From Dugong dugon (lineage: Eukaryota > Chordata > Mammalia > Sirenia > Dugongidae), in assembly GCA_030035585.1 (NCBI GenBank), contig CM057477.1:62787447-62851446 (forward strand): DNA of 64,000 nucleotides, written 5' to 3'. How positions within the stretch are numbered: the first letter of the stretch is position 1; each line of letters opens with the position of its first letter. The position numbers and the translations under genes were made by a program. The notes under the pieces were generated by a model that searched no databases, was not told the origin of the DNA, and was given only the letters and a program-made list of their open reading frames with translations. Below, in pieces: positions 1-11,891 of this stretch.

Positions 1-283
1 GTGAAAATATCTTTCAAAAACAAAGGTGAAATAAAGATTTTTTCATACATACAAAAGCTGGGAGGATTCTTTGCTGGCAGAGGTGCACTACAAGAAAATT
101 TTAAAGGAACTCCTCCAGCAGAAGGAAAATGACACCAGATGGAAATCTAGATCTACACAAAAGAATGAAGAGCACTAGAAATGATAACTACTTGGTTAAA
201 TATAAAAGGCTTCTTCCTTACTATTTAAATCTCTTTAAAAGGTAACAGTCTTAAAGCAAATGTAATAACAATGTATGGGAGAG

Positions 284-465
284 CTATGTTGTTGCTGGGT
301 GCCATTGAGTCGATTCCTACTCATAGTGGCCCCACGTGACACAGTAGAACTGCCCCATACGGTTTTCTTGGCTATAATCTTTACAGAAGCAGATTGCCAG
401 GTCTTTCTCCCGAGGAGTTCTGGATAGGTTCAAACTGCCAACCTTTTGGTTAGCAGCTAAGTGCT
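284..465 (-). mobile_element. AfroSINE, full length
   Basis: tRNA-derived SINE on the minus strand. The tail complement (gttgttgct) is at the left, and the core carries 'actcatagtggcccc' and 'agtagaactgccccata'. The head complement carries 'aaccttttggttagcagc'. It is flanked by a 10-bp direct repeat tatgggagag (274-283 and 466-475), the target-site duplication of an insertion into the L1. It contains the longer body variant with 'aatctttacagaagcagat'. Confidence 0.9.
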
Positions 466-489
466 TATGGGAGAGTGACAGCATATGTA

Positions 490-705
490 AGAGTGCTCTG
501 GTGGCACAACGGTTAAGAGCTCAGCTGCTAACCAAAAGGTTGGTGGTTATAGAATCCACCAGCAGCTTCGTGGGAGAAAAGACCAGGCCATGTGTCCCCA
601 TAAAGATTTACAGCCTAGAAAACCCTATAGGGCAGTTCTACTCTGTCCTATAGGGTCACTATGAGTCAGATTTGAGTTGACGGCACACAACAACAACAAC
701 AATAC
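490..705 (+). mobile_element. AfroSINE, full length
   Basis: Sense copy with tRNA-like head 'ctggtggcacaacggttaag' (degenerate Pol III A box), the diagnostic 'gctgctaaccaaaaggt', the core 'ggcagttctactctgtcct' and an RTE-like tail ending in (CAA)n at 686-702. It lies only 24 bp from the preceding minus-strand copy, head to head with it, inside the same L1. Confidence 0.9.
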
Positions 706-1620
706 AGTATAAGAAAAAATGTATGACAAAAATAGAACAAAGGCTACGAGGGGAGAAGGCAAGTACTTTTGTAAGGTTCTTACATTACTTGAAAGTAGAT
801 TGTGAAAAGTTAAAGATGTATACTACAAACTCTAAATGAGCAACTAAAATAATACAAAGAATTATAGCTAATAAGCTAACAAAGGAGATGAAATGGAATC
901 ATAAGAAAATATACAAACTAAAAGAAGGTAGAATAAGACATACAATAAAAACTAAAGAGCAAGATGGTAGATTTAAATCCAATGATAAAAAAAATCACAT
1001 TAAATGTAAATAGCCTCAATTAAGCACTTCAATTAAAAAGCAGAGTTTGTCAGATAGGATTGAAAAAAAAAGACCCAAGTATATGCTCCCTACAAGAAAC
1101 ATATTTTAAGTATAAAGTCACAAATAGGTAAAATAAGAGGACAAAAAAAGATACACCATGTTAGCAAAAATCAAAAGTGGCTATATTAATCAGACAAGGA
1201 AGATTAAAGGGCAAACAATATTCCCAGGAATAAAGAAGGTCATTTCATAATGATAAAGGGTCAGTTCATCAAGAGGTCATAAAAATCCTAAATGTTTGTG
1301 CACCTAATAATAGAGCTTCAAATATATGAAGCAAAAACTGATAGAACTACAAGAAGAGATAGAAAAATCCACAATTATAGCTAGAGATTTCAAAAACCCT
1401 CTCTCAGTAATTAGAAGAACAGGTAAACAGAAAATAAGTAACGATATACAACACTTGAATAACACTATCACCCATGTGACGTAATTGATATTTGTAAACA
1501 TTTCATCCAACAACAGAATACACATTCTTTTTAAGTACAAATAGAATTTTTACCAGGATAAACCATATTCTGAGCCTTAAAAAAAGCCTCAATAAATTTA
1601 AAGCTTCAAAGCATACAAAG

Positions 1621-2203
1621 TGTGATGGTTAAGTCTGTGTGTCAACTTGGCTGGGCCATAATTCTCAGTGGTTTGGCAGTTATGTAATGATGTAGTTTGG
1701 CAGTATATAATGATATGATCATCTTCCATGATGTGATCTGAAGTGATCAGCCAATCAGTTGTAAGGCAAGTTTCGTCAGGGGTGTGGCCTGCATCCAATA
1801 TATATATAGATGTTCTAGCAAAGCTCATTTGCTTGCTCTGGATCCTGCATCTGGCTCGTCATCATCTGACCTCTGGTTCTTGGGACTGAGCCAGCTGCCT
1901 GCTGTATTCTTGCCGATCTTGGGATTCGTCATCCTCTGCAGCCTATGAGCCAGCAGCTTGCCATCTGACCTAACAATCTTGGGTTTGTCAGCCCCTACAA
2001 CTATGTGAGTCAGGAGAAGCCTCCAGCCTTACGCCTGACCCACAGACTTGGGACTTGCCAGCCTCTACAACTGCATGAGCTATTTCCTTGAGATAAACTT
2101 CTCCCTCCCTCTTTCTCTCTCTCTCCCCCTCTCCCTTTCCCTTTCTCTCTTTCTATATATACACTTTACTGGTTTTACTTCTCTAGAGAACCTAGCTAAG
2201 ACA
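1621..2203 (+). mobile_element. Solo LTR of an ERVL-class (MLT2-like) endogenous retrovirus
   Basis: A 583-bp element starting tgtgatggtt and ending ctaagaca, flanked by a perfect 5-bp duplication caaag (1616-1620 and 2204-2208); 5-bp duplications are typical of ERVL. The start ('gtgtcaacttggctgggcc') and the end ('ctctagagaacctagctaa') resemble MLT2-type LTRs. A CT-rich stretch lies near 2100-2155. No internal retroviral sequence is present, so it is a solo LTR left by recombination. It interrupts L1 endonuclease/RT sequence that reads on after the duplication. Confidence 0.85.
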
Positions 2204-5200
2204 CAAAGTATGTCCTCTGACCATAATGGAATTAAATTAGATCTCAAAAACAGATAACTATCTGGGAAATCTCTAAACATCTGGAAACAAAACAGCGCAC
2301 TAAATAATTCACGGTTCAAAGAAGTAATCAAAAGGGAAATTAGAAAGTATTTTGAGCTGAATTAAAATAAAAACACAGTACATCAAAACTTACTTAAATA
2401 AATTTAACAACTTAGATGAAATGGACACAAAAAGACACAAACTACCACAGCTCACTCAAGAAAAAGATAACCTGAAGAGTCCTATTTAAAGAAATCAAAT
2501 TTGTAGTTTAAATAATCTTCCTATAAAGAAAACCTCAGGGTCAGATAGTTTTACTGATGAATACTGCTAAACACTTAAGGAAGAAATAATACTAATTCTG
2601 CAAAAACTTTTCAGAAAATTGAAGAGGCAGAAACACTCCTACACTCAGTCTACAAAGCCAGCATTACTCTTAACACCATAACCAAAAAGATTACAAAAGG
2701 AAAGTAAAGAAAAAGAAAACTATAGACCAATAGCCAACATGAACATTGATGTAAAAATTCTTAACAAAATTTTAACAAATATAATTCAACATATATAAAA
2801 AGATTAATACATATGACCAAGTAGTGTTTATCCTGGGAATGCAAGGTTGGGTCAACATTCAAAGATCAATCAATGTAATTTACCCTATCAACAGACTTAA
2901 ATAAATAAATAAATATGTATGTATATACACACAGACATAGAGGATTATATAGAGACCATCTCAATAGATGCAGCAAAAAATCTGAAAAAATTCAACATCC
3001 ATTCATCTTAAAAACTTTCAGCAAAATGAGAATTGACAGCAACTTCCTCAATTTGGTAAAGAGCATCTATAAAAAACCTTCAGCTAACATCATACTTAAT
3101 AGTTAAAGATTTAATGCTTTCCTCCTAAGACTGGAAACAAGGCAAGAATGCCCATGGGCAGCGCTCCTATTCACCATCATACTGGAGGTGATAGCCAGTG
3201 CAATAAGTCAAGAAAAAGAAATAAAAGGAATCTAGGTTGGAAAACAAAGATATAAAACTATCTCTATTCATGGATAACATGACTGCTAAGTAGAAAATGC
3301 CAAAGAATCCACAAATAAGCTATTGGAATTAACAAGAAGCAATTTCATCAAGGTTATAGAATATGTTAAATATATAAAAATCAATTATATTTCTATGTAT
3401 TAGCAATAAAGAATTAAAAATCAAATTTTCAAAAAGTTCCATTTATAACAGCAAAAAAAAAATACATAAGTATAAATCTACAAAATATGTATAAAATCTA
3501 TATACAGAAATTTACTAAACAATGATGAAAAAAATCAGAGACCTAGTAAATGAAGAGATATACCATGTTCGTGAATTGAAAGACTCGATACTGTTAAGAT
3601 GTCAGTCGCCCCTCTCCACAACTGATGTATAGATCCGGTACAGTCCCAATCAAAATTTCAGAAGAACTTTTTGTAGAAATTGTCAAACTGATTCTAACGT
3701 TTATATGTAAAAAAAAAAAAAGGAACTAGAACAACCAAGCCAATTTTGAAAAAAAAGAACATTAGAGGACTCACACTACTTTATCTTAAGACTTTCTATA
3801 AAGCTACTCTAATCAAGATAGTGTGCTATTGGCAAAAGGAGACACATAAAGCATGGAACAGAGTGGAGAGGTCAGAAATGAACACATACATACACAGTAA
3901 ATTGATTTTCAAGAAAGATGTAAAGGAAATTCAATGCAGAAAAGGCAGTCATTTCAACAAATAATGGTGCTGGAACAACTGGATAGCCATACGTGAAGAA
4001 ACAAAACAAAAATTTGATTCATTCCTTGTACTATATGAAATTAACTAACATAAAGTATATCAGAAACCTAAATGTAAAATCCAAAACTATAAAACTTGTA
4101 TGAGAAAATATTTGGGACCTTGAGTTAGGCAAAGATTTCTTAAATATGACATCAAAAACACAATCCATAAAAGAAAAAATGTTAAATAGAAGTTCATCAA
4201 AATTAAAAACTTTCTTAAGACACTGTTACAAGAATCAAAAGACAAGCAATAGACTGAGACTAAATAATTACAAGTCACATATCTGATAAAAGACTTATAT
4301 TCAGAATATATAAAGAACTCTTAAAACTCAATACTAAGAAAACAACCTACTTTTTAAAAAATGGGCAAGTAGACTTGAGCAGTCACTTTACCAAAGAAGA
4401 TACATGGGTAGGCACATGGAAATAAGCACATGGAAAAAATGGAACACATCATGAATCATTAGGGAGATACAAATTAAAACCACAATGAGATACCACTACA
4501 CACCTATTAGAAAAAAAACTGACCATTTAAAAGTGTTGACGAAAATGCGGAGCAACTGGAATGCTCATATACTGACAGCAGGAATGCAAAATGTTACAGC
4601 CACTCTGACAACTGCTTATAATGTTAGACATATACTTTTCCTAAGGCCCAGAATCTCAACCCAAGTTATTTACCCAAGTGAAATGAAAACTTAAGTTCTC
4701 ACAAAAATCTGAGTCCCCCCAAACTAGAAATAACCTAAATGCCACTCAACTGGAGAATGGATAAACAAACTGTGGTATATCCATACAATGGAATACTACT
4801 CAATAAAAAGAAATGAATTACTGATAGAGGTAGCAACATGAGGGAATTTCAAATATAGTATGGTAAGTGAAAGAAGTCAGGCTCAAAAAAGCCTTAAACT
4901 ATATGATTCCGTTTACATAACATTCTAGAAAAGGTAAAACTATAGGGACGAAAAATAGATTAAAGGTTGCCAAGGCCTTGGGACAGGACGAAGGAATTTT
5001 TGGTGTGATGGAACTGTCTTATATCTTAATTGTGGTAGTGGTTATTCCCACTGTTTGTGTCTGTCAAAACTTATAGAACTGTACACTAAAAAAGGAACTT
5101 TGACTGTATGTAAATTATACCTTAAAAATGAAAATAAGAAGTGGCTGCCTCTAGGTAGGAGACTGTGGAGAATGAAAAAAAAAAGGAGCTAATATTTTTC

Positions 5201-5604
5201 TATGAATTCTATTCAATCTTTATATACGTACATGTATTATTCTGATTAAAAACATTTTAAAGTAAAAACAAAAAGAAAAAAAAAAGTACAAAAAAGATAT
5301 AATCCAAGGACTTAACCACTTCCATTGAGGGGAACTAAAAATGCCTATTTTATAAGTAGTTAAATGCTCTGTAATCATAGGGCCTTAAATTTTAAATTAT
5401 AATCCTGCTTTGTTTTTAAAGCTATCGAGTTTGTTGGTAATTATCTGCAGAAGTACTAACTTAGATTTATTGATAATACAGGTTTCCTAAATCCCATATT
5501 AATGTTAAAAGACTGAAAAAAAATGTTTTAAGTTTGATAATTTTAAAAATGCTAGTAAATTTAGATAGAACTTTTTATTTATACAAACATATATACAGTA
5601 TATA

Positions 5605-5790
5605 AGGAGCCCTGGTGCTGCTAAATGAAAGGTTGGTGGTTTGAACCCATCCAGTGGCTCCAAGGGAGGAGGATCTGGCAATTTGCTTCCATAAAGATTA
5701 TAGCCAAGAAAACCCTATGAGGCAGTTCTACTCTGATACATGGAGTTGCTATGAGTCGGAATCAACTTGACGATACCCAACAACAACATA
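5605..5790 (+). mobile_element. AfroSINE
   Basis: Begins 'ggagccctggtg' and lacks part of the A-box region (the head jumps to 'ctgctaaatgaaaggttgg'). It has the longer body 'ggatctggcaatttgcttcc', the core 'ggcagttctactctgatac' and the tail 'cttgacgatacccaacaaca'. The internally deleted head makes Pol III activity unlikely. Confidence 0.88.
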
Positions 5791-7809
5791 TATGGTAGTA
5801 TATACAGCGTCTCGTAAGTATATATTTTCTGTATATTTTCTCTCTCTAAACATTTATGATTACTTTCAAGTTATTGTTAAAATTCTAGAAACAATTTCTA
5901 GTTCTCTCACAACCTTCTGCACGTCTTTATTTTCTTTGCCTTATTTTAACTACGAATTCTAAAAGAATGCCCATATGCTAAAAAGACTCAATGCCTTAGG
6001 CATTAGGATTCAAAAGGTTAGCATTCTTATTTTACTTTTCATCTTCATGAAAATAATAGGGTCTTCAAAGTCAAATTTCTTCATAAATTGCCACTTCTGC
6101 TTAATAGTGGTAGATTATGAAAATAAGGAGCCACAGACAAAAAAGGCATTACAGATTTAGAAGCCAAATGATATTCTATATAAAACATCTGAGATGTGAA
6201 AAGATGTCCCGATCATGGTTTTCTATTTCAGGAACCTCGTGTATGTCTCCCATGAAAAACGAATACTATTTCTATCTTACATTGGCATAGCTATGAAAAA
6301 TAGATGCTTCAGTTTTTTCTTTTAATTTTTAAAAATAACCAGTTACCTTAAGCTAATTTTTCATGTAAATTCCAGAAGATAACAACAGTGATAAGGAGTA
6401 CAGAAACACTAGTCAGTAGGAGCTGGATTAAACATTTTTCTGTGCATAAAGAACTACTTGGGGCTGTTGGGAGTTAGTCCCTTGATGGCCCTAAAACAAT
6501 TAAAAGCTCAACTGAACAGTTTAATTTACAAAGGTGAAGATAAATTCAAGGCTACTTGAATAGCTACTGAATTCCTAATGCAGTACAGGCTTAGGTAAGC
6601 ATTAACAAATCAGAAACCATGACTGTGTGGTAGGGATACAGTGAGTATTCAGTAAATACCTTCTGCTTTGATCAAAGGCTGTATTTCCATGTTATGGTCT
6701 CCCTGGACTCCACCTCTGTGACTTCAGGGTGCCTGATGATTTCTTTACATGATCTCTTTGGAGTTTTCGAGCTGAAATGGACTTTCGAGATCACCTAGTT
6801 CTAATTTCCCTATTTTATATGTTTAGAAATGGAAATTAAAAGACATTAAGTGTCCCCAAAAGATACTAAGTTTCCAAAGATGGATAAAGAATAATTTCTG
6901 ATCCAATATACCTTCCTCTGGAAGTGCAGGCCCCAGGTATTCCAGATTCAGATGTACAGATCTAAATGGACGAACATTAGAGCTGGAAGAGGGAAGAGAC
7001 TGTAAAGTGGAGAGCCCCCTCTCCAATCCCAGTGGAACCTTAGTAATCATCTAGAGCTGCCCACGTTATATATGAAGAAACAAGCTGGGAGACTGTAGAG
7101 ACCAAAGCCAGAGACTGACATAGCTTATGAGCTGCGCAGCCTGGCCGCAGGGTTTCTCTGCCTTGTCCAGAGTAGATACGTTGAGCTCTTAGTGAGAGTG
7201 GGCCCTCAATAGCTTCCAATTACGATGCTGGAGAGGCAGACAGGGGGACTACAGATAGGTACCAGTGAGAGCAAGTTCTACAGTCACTGGGTGGTGACTT
7301 TGGGTAGTGGGGACAAAGCCACCAGAGACCCAGAGACACATCCTGCCGACAGGTACGTAACATTGTGAACATGCCTAAGAATGACTTTCAAACTGTGCTC
7401 CCACAGAATACAGAACACAAATATAAAAGCCATTCTGTCTAAGGAGAGGACTACAAGCTCACCAAGGGTTGCTGCCTGGTAAGGATGCCTCTGCCTGGTC
7501 CCTCTCCGGAGTCCCAGCCCCACACCAGGGGAACTCATTCAGGGAAGGGGAGGGGAACAGACAGACAGATATGGAAACAAACCAGACCCTTCCATCTCTG
7601 TTTTAAACTGCTTGAGACACAAGCTTAGCCTCAGGAGGCATGAGAAGAGGACAGCTTTGAAGTAAATATGATGTAACATTATTAAATAATAGAACTAAAG
7701 CTTAAGAACCAAAATGAGGCTGTTTAAGTAACTAAAAATGACTGAAAAGTTATGGAAATAAACTGAAATATTACAAAGCATCCCCAGAGGCTTTCAAAAG
7801 GGCAAAGTT
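5791..7809. other. AT-rich DNA without recognised feature
   Basis: No gene, RNA or confidently named repeat. The stretch near 6770-7115 ('gaaatggactttcgagatca', 'agctggaagagggaag') resembles a generic ancient mammalian interspersed repeat but could not be assigned. The open frames here are short and unsupported. Confidence 0.4.
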
Positions 7810-7815
7810 GGTAAC

Positions 7816-8230
7816 TGTTACGGATTAAATCACATCCCCCCCAAAATAGGTGTTGAAATCCTAACCCTTGTACCTGTAAATATGACCCTGCCTGGAAATA
7901 GTTTTTCTTGTGTTATGTTAATGAGGCCATACCAGTGTAGGGTAGATCCTAAACCTAATCACTTTTTAGTTATAAGAAGACCAGAATAGACACAGAGACA
8001 CACAGGGTAAAAGAAATACAGACAATGGAGACAGACGCATCTACAAGCTCAAGAACACCAAGGATTGCTGGCAGATACTAGAAGCTGAAATAGACAAGGA
8101 AGGACCTCCCCCTAGAGCCATGCTCTGAGTTCAGACTTCCAGCCTCCTGAACTGTGAGAAACTAAATTTCTATTCTTTAAACCCACCCACTAGTGGTATT
8201 TCTGTTACAGCAACACTAGGTAACTAAGAC
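7816..8230 (+). mobile_element. MLT1-type MaLR (ERVL-MaLR) LTR
   Basis: Starts 'tgttacggattaaat' followed by 'gttgaaatcctaaccc'. Internal matches include 'ttataagaagacc', 'gacacagagacacacaggg', 'caccaaggattgctgg' and 'gaactgtgagaaactaaat'; it ends 'aggtaactaagac'. These follow MLT1A-like LTRs in order. It is flanked by ggtaac (7810-7815 and 8231-8236), consistent with a short retroviral target-site duplication. It is a solo LTR with no internal region. Confidence 0.85.
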
Positions 8231-8256
8231 GGTAACAATTATTAGAAAAATAGAAT

Positions 8257-8609
8257 TGCTTCGTATAGGCAGTTCCCAGGTTATCAACGTCTGACTTACA
8301 GACAACCCATACTTAAGAATGGGCTGCCATTAAGCCTGTTATATTAAAATTTTGAGTTAAGTGCATACAATGGTTCATAATAACCAGCATATACTACTTT
8401 GTGACACTCTTGAAAACATTGCATGGGAGTGCTTCTTAACTGTTTTATATGCACACAAAGGTAAAGTACACATTATATACTAAGACAAACATTTGACTAA
8501 CTGACGCTAAATAAGAACTGCATGTACCTATTCCAACTTACCTACAAATTTGACTCAAAGATAGGCTTAGGAGCTGATCTCATTCACAACCCAGGGACTG
8601 CCTGTATTC
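8257..8609 (-). mobile_element. Mariner-type non-autonomous DNA transposon (MITE)
   Basis: Terminal inverted repeats: 'aggcagttcccaggttat' at the left and the complement of 'aacccagggactgcct' at the right, each bordered by TA, the Tc1/mariner target duplication. The interior is non-coding. Its right half, read on the minus strand, is homologous to the left half of the 10757-11257 element, for example both read 'ttcttattta gc' after the terminal repeat. A Tigger/mariner non-autonomous family is likely; the exact name is not known to me. Confidence 0.7.
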
Positions 8610-8639
8610 ATACCCTCAACGAGTTGAGACTTATCAAAC

Positions 8640-8835
8640 TGGTCATACATGCATTATCTTTTTTAATCCTTACAACAACTCTGAGGTAGGTACCATTATT
8701 TTCTTCATTTCTAAGAAAAGAAAAATGAGGCTTACAGTGGCCCAACAACTTGCCCAAGATTACATAATGCTTAAATAAATGGCAGGGCCAAATCCAAACC
8801 CAAGTCAGTTGGCTATAGTATAGAGCACAACTGAA
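8640..8835 (-). mobile_element. MIR SINE
   Basis: Antisense MIR, degenerate. It shows 'aatccttacaacaactctg aggtaggtac', 'aaaatgaggct' and 'caacttgcccaagattaca' in consensus order, ending near the tRNA-head complement. Confidence 0.75.
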
Positions 8836-9635
8836 CTACTAAACTGACCGAAAGAAGGGTGGGGGGATGGTAAGGGATGGGATAGGGAGGAGGAGGAGGA
8901 CAACAAGAATATTCAGAACACCAAAAAGACTTCTTGGAAATTGAAAAATTAATATTATTATAAAATAAGTGAATATTCACTAGAATGACTGGAAAGTAAA
9001 GTTGAAGAATTATGTCAGAAACTAGAACAATATATCAAAGAGGAAAATAGAACAGATAAGACAATTCAGGAGGGTCAACATTTGAACAATAGAAGTTCTA
9101 GAAACAGAACACAGAATATGGGGAAGGAGGAGAAATTATCATAAAATAATTCAAGAAAAGTTCCTAGAAACTACAGATCATGCTTTTCTAAATTAAAAGT
9201 TTACCAAGTACAATCATTTCTGATATAAACCTTGTTTTGAAAATGCAAATTTATCTCCATCCAATTGGTATATTAGAGAACAATTTGAGCATAATATGCA
9301 TGTCACATTTGCTTATGTGTGACTTTGTCTGCAAGAAACACTAGGTGAACACAGAAAACTGCACCCAACTGAACCAAGCCTCATAGGAAAACATAAAAAG
9401 CAAACATGACACATCTCAAACATACCAGTTACTTCATTTTACCATGTTTGTTATCCTATGAGATTATGTTTGGCTACTCTTTTGCATTTGTTAACCTTTC
9501 TATTAAAAAAAAAAGCACTCACTTCATATATCAAACATGTCCAAGTGTCCTGTTTCAAAAATGCCAAACAGGGCATGCAAAGGAAAGCTGTAAGTAACTG
9601 AGGTGAAGCTGTAAATAAGTCATTTTGAAAGAAAC
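8836..9635. other. Unassigned AT-rich DNA
   Basis: No supported gene. There is a G-rich spot near 8860-8900. The part from about 9180 may belong to the same transposon as the downstream transposase relic, but I cannot recognise terminal repeats for it. Confidence 0.35.
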
Positions 9636-9639
9636 ATGA

Positions 9640-10135
9640 GAACATGTGACATCTCCCAAACTACAGGCATAAAGGAACCCACATTGTGGACCCTGAAAGT
9701 GATACGCAAAAATAAAAGAAACATCTACGGCTTCAACTTTAAGTGCTAGAAGTCAGTAAGAACAAGCTGGACAGAAATAGAAGAAATGGAAAGATTGTTG
9801 CATATATGGATTGAAGATCTAAACGTGAGAAAAATCAGGAACAACCTTTCTCACAGTCAAAGAGAAAGTACTATATACACTATTTGGAAGTGGAAATTGG
9901 CAAATCCTGCAGAAGTTGCTTGTTTTAGTGCTAATAGTGGCTGGTTTTGTGGTTTCAAACATCTCTAAAAATTTCAAAACCTTCAGCTGTTGGGCCAAGC
10001 ATTGTTCAGATGAAAAGGGTACAAAAGAATTTCCAGCAGTGATGCAGAAGTTAATTGAAAAAGGCTAAATACTGGATCAAATTTTCAACAGATGAAACAA
10101 GTATCTAATATAAATGGATGCCACATCTAAGTCTA
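9640..10135 (+). pseudogene. Broken Tigger/pogo-type transposase relic
   Basis: The conceptual translation at 9786-9966 reads MERLLHIWIEDLNVRKI, then later FSANSGWFCGFKHL. This matches the CENP-B-type DNA-binding half of Tigger transposases, which have a conserved W-I-E-D and a GWF-x-x-FK motif. About 30 codons on, after stops and a frame change, 'caaattttcaaca' (QIFN) is followed by a DETS motif and KWMP at about 10093-10122. DET-S marks the first acidic residue of the DDE catalytic core. At least two stops and one frameshift make it non-functional. No downstream catalytic part was recognised, so it is truncated. A domesticated host gene is unlikely because the frame is broken. Confidence 0.75.
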
Positions 10136-10544
10136 CTGACACTGCTTTATATGCAAGAATTGGATCCACTTAGAAAACTAACTTTTCAAGGATTTGAAGG
10201 TCCACTTATATCAAAAGAGAAGAAGTTCTAGGATCTATTTTCACTTTCTAAACAGATCAATGAAGGCCTGACGGCTAGAATATGAGTGACTATATCCTAT
10301 CAAATTTGACTCTCGTACTATTTTTTGCTAAAGTTCTGTTATCAGTCACAACTCTCCGTATTCCCTTAGCAGCACGATCCTATATGGCCTAAGAGAGGTA
10401 AGCCCGAAAGATGCTGATTTCTCCTTTTAATTCCAATTAAACTTCCTAACAACCTTTAAAAGCATCTATGATGTTATTTTAGTCACTTAAGTTCAGATAT
10501 GCAATTTCAAAACTCCTGGCCAGTACTAGCTTTTTAATGCAGGT

Positions 10545-10745
10545 TTAAAGAGTAAGGGTCAGATTTTGAGCTTTATATTTAAAACTTATGTAATTCAAAT
10601 TCTCCAAAATAATTTCTTCATATGTAAAATGGGGATTATAATATTTATTTCTTAATATTGTTGTGAGAATCAAATGAGATAACACAAGGAAAGGACTTGG
10701 CATTTCCCATAGCAATTAGGGTTGAACAACTATTTAGTTATGATG
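10545..10745 (+). mobile_element. MIR SINE
   Basis: Sense MIR with 'tgtaaaatggggattataat', 'ttgttgtgagaatcaaatga' and 'gataacacaaggaaaggact' in the expected order. The 5' head is poorly preserved. Confidence 0.8.
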
Positions 10746-10756
10746 TGTATTCTGAA

Positions 10757-11257
10757 CTATAGGCAGTGCCCAGGTTATGAACAAGGTCCATTCCTGAATG
10801 TGTGTCCTTAAGAATTTGAAGGTAAGTCAGAACAGGTGCATATAGTTCTTATTTAGCTCTACTTTGGTGCAAGAAAGGAGCCCCGGTGGAGCAGTGGTTA
10901 AGCATTTGGCTGCTAACCAAAAGGTTGGTAGTTTGAATCCACCAGGCACTCCTTCAAAACTCTATGGGGCAGTTCTACTCTGTCCTATAGGGTCGCTATG
11001 AGTCGGAATCCACTCGATGGGAACGTGTTGTGTTTGGCTTTTTTTATTTTTAGTGCAAGGAAAGGCTGGAAGCTTTTTCAGTAATTAAAAAGCTACATGT
11101 GCAGCAAGGAAGGTGATTGTGATGAAGAATTTGTTGCAAGTAGGAGTTGGTTCAATTGTTTCGAAGTGAGGGCAAATTTATATAACATTCAAGGGCCAAG
11201 TATGAGTTGTACGTAAATCAGACGTTCTTAACCCAGGGACTGCCTGTACTTGGTTTC
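10757..11257 (+). mobile_element. Mariner-type MITE split by an AfroSINE
   Basis: Terminal repeats 'aggcagtgcccaggttat' and the complement of 'aacccagggactgcct', each next to TA. Without the SINE inserted at 10877-11050 it would be about 325 bp. It belongs to the same family as 8257-8609 but lies in the opposite orientation. Confidence 0.7.
10877..11050 (+). mobile_element. AfroSINE nested in a mariner MITE
   Basis: Head 'ggagccccggtggagcagtg', diagnostic 'ggctgctaaccaaaaggttgg', short body variant, tail 'gtcggaatccactcgatgg' and a T-rich end. The flanks carry near-identical gtgcaagaaag and gtgcaaggaaag, a target-site duplication with one difference. This places SINE insertion after the DNA transposon. 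Confidence 0.9.
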
Positions 11258-11258
11258 A

Positions 11259-11729
11259 GGTATAACTGAGGTTAATCCAAAGAGATGAGCATATTTCTCC
11301 ACTTACTTTTTAAAGTAGAAAGCTTTTTGAAATGGCCTAGTATAAACAGTATTGCTATAAATTATTTCCAAAAGGGATTTTTTCATATGAAAATCACCTT
11401 TATACAATTTGCTACCTACCCTGTTTCCTAATACATAGTAATTATCCTGATAACCAAGTCATGAGTGAACTTGTGACAATTTATAGGGCCCTGGGACTTC
11501 ATTGTTTTGGTAAAAGGGCAACTCAACTTCTGCTTTTTTTGCTTGATTATATTTTTATAGAGAACCCCCTTTTTTTTTCTCACCCATTTATCTGATGCCC
11601 CACACTACACTGCAGTCCCCATGGCCTTCTTCATATAGGCCACCTCTGCCATCTTAGTCTCTCCCCAAGGAAAAGCGAAGGAGACTCCCTGTCACCTTCC
11701 ATGTCTTTTGTTCTTGTAATTTTGGTGTG
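11259..11729. other. No recognised feature
   Basis: AT-rich, with a pyrimidine-rich part near 11520-11700 ('ccccctttttttttctcacc'). No gene or named repeat is supported. Confidence 0.35.
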
Positions 11730-11737
11730 TGTTGCTC

Positions 11738-11891
11738 CAAACCCGCCGCTGTCAAGTCGATTCTGACTCATAGCGATCTGATAGGACAGAGTAGAACGCC
11801 CCATAGGATTTCCTAGGGGTGGATGGTGGATTCAAACTGACGACCTTTTGATTAGCAGGCGAGCTCTTAACCACTGCGCCACTAGGGCTCC
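11738..11891 (-). mobile_element. AfroSINE, short body variant
   Basis: Reads 'cgccgctgtcaagtcgattc' (tail complement), 'gacagagtagaacgcccc' (core) and 'aaccactgcgccactagggc' (head complement). The flanks share tgttgctc (11730-11737 and 11895-11902). Confidence 0.9.

Larger units (their letters stand above)
1..5285 (+). mobile_element. Old L1 LINE (L1M-type), nearly full-length ORF2 region, degenerate
   Basis: Adenine-rich sense-strand L1. Positions 1-270 and 710-1000 resemble the segment just upstream of and into ORF2. 1000-1615 matches the endonuclease region, 2210-4700 the reverse-transcriptase and C-terminal region, and 4730-5130 the 3' UTR (for example 'acaatggaatactactcaa' near 4785). 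Stops and frameshifts run throughout, and sequence near 2395 appears deleted relative to the usual L1M consensus. A second tail-like segment with A-runs follows at 5140-5285. The element is the host of two AfroSINEs and one ERVL LTR annotated separately. Subfamily naming is uncertain; the L1 assignment is firm. Confidence 0.85.
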
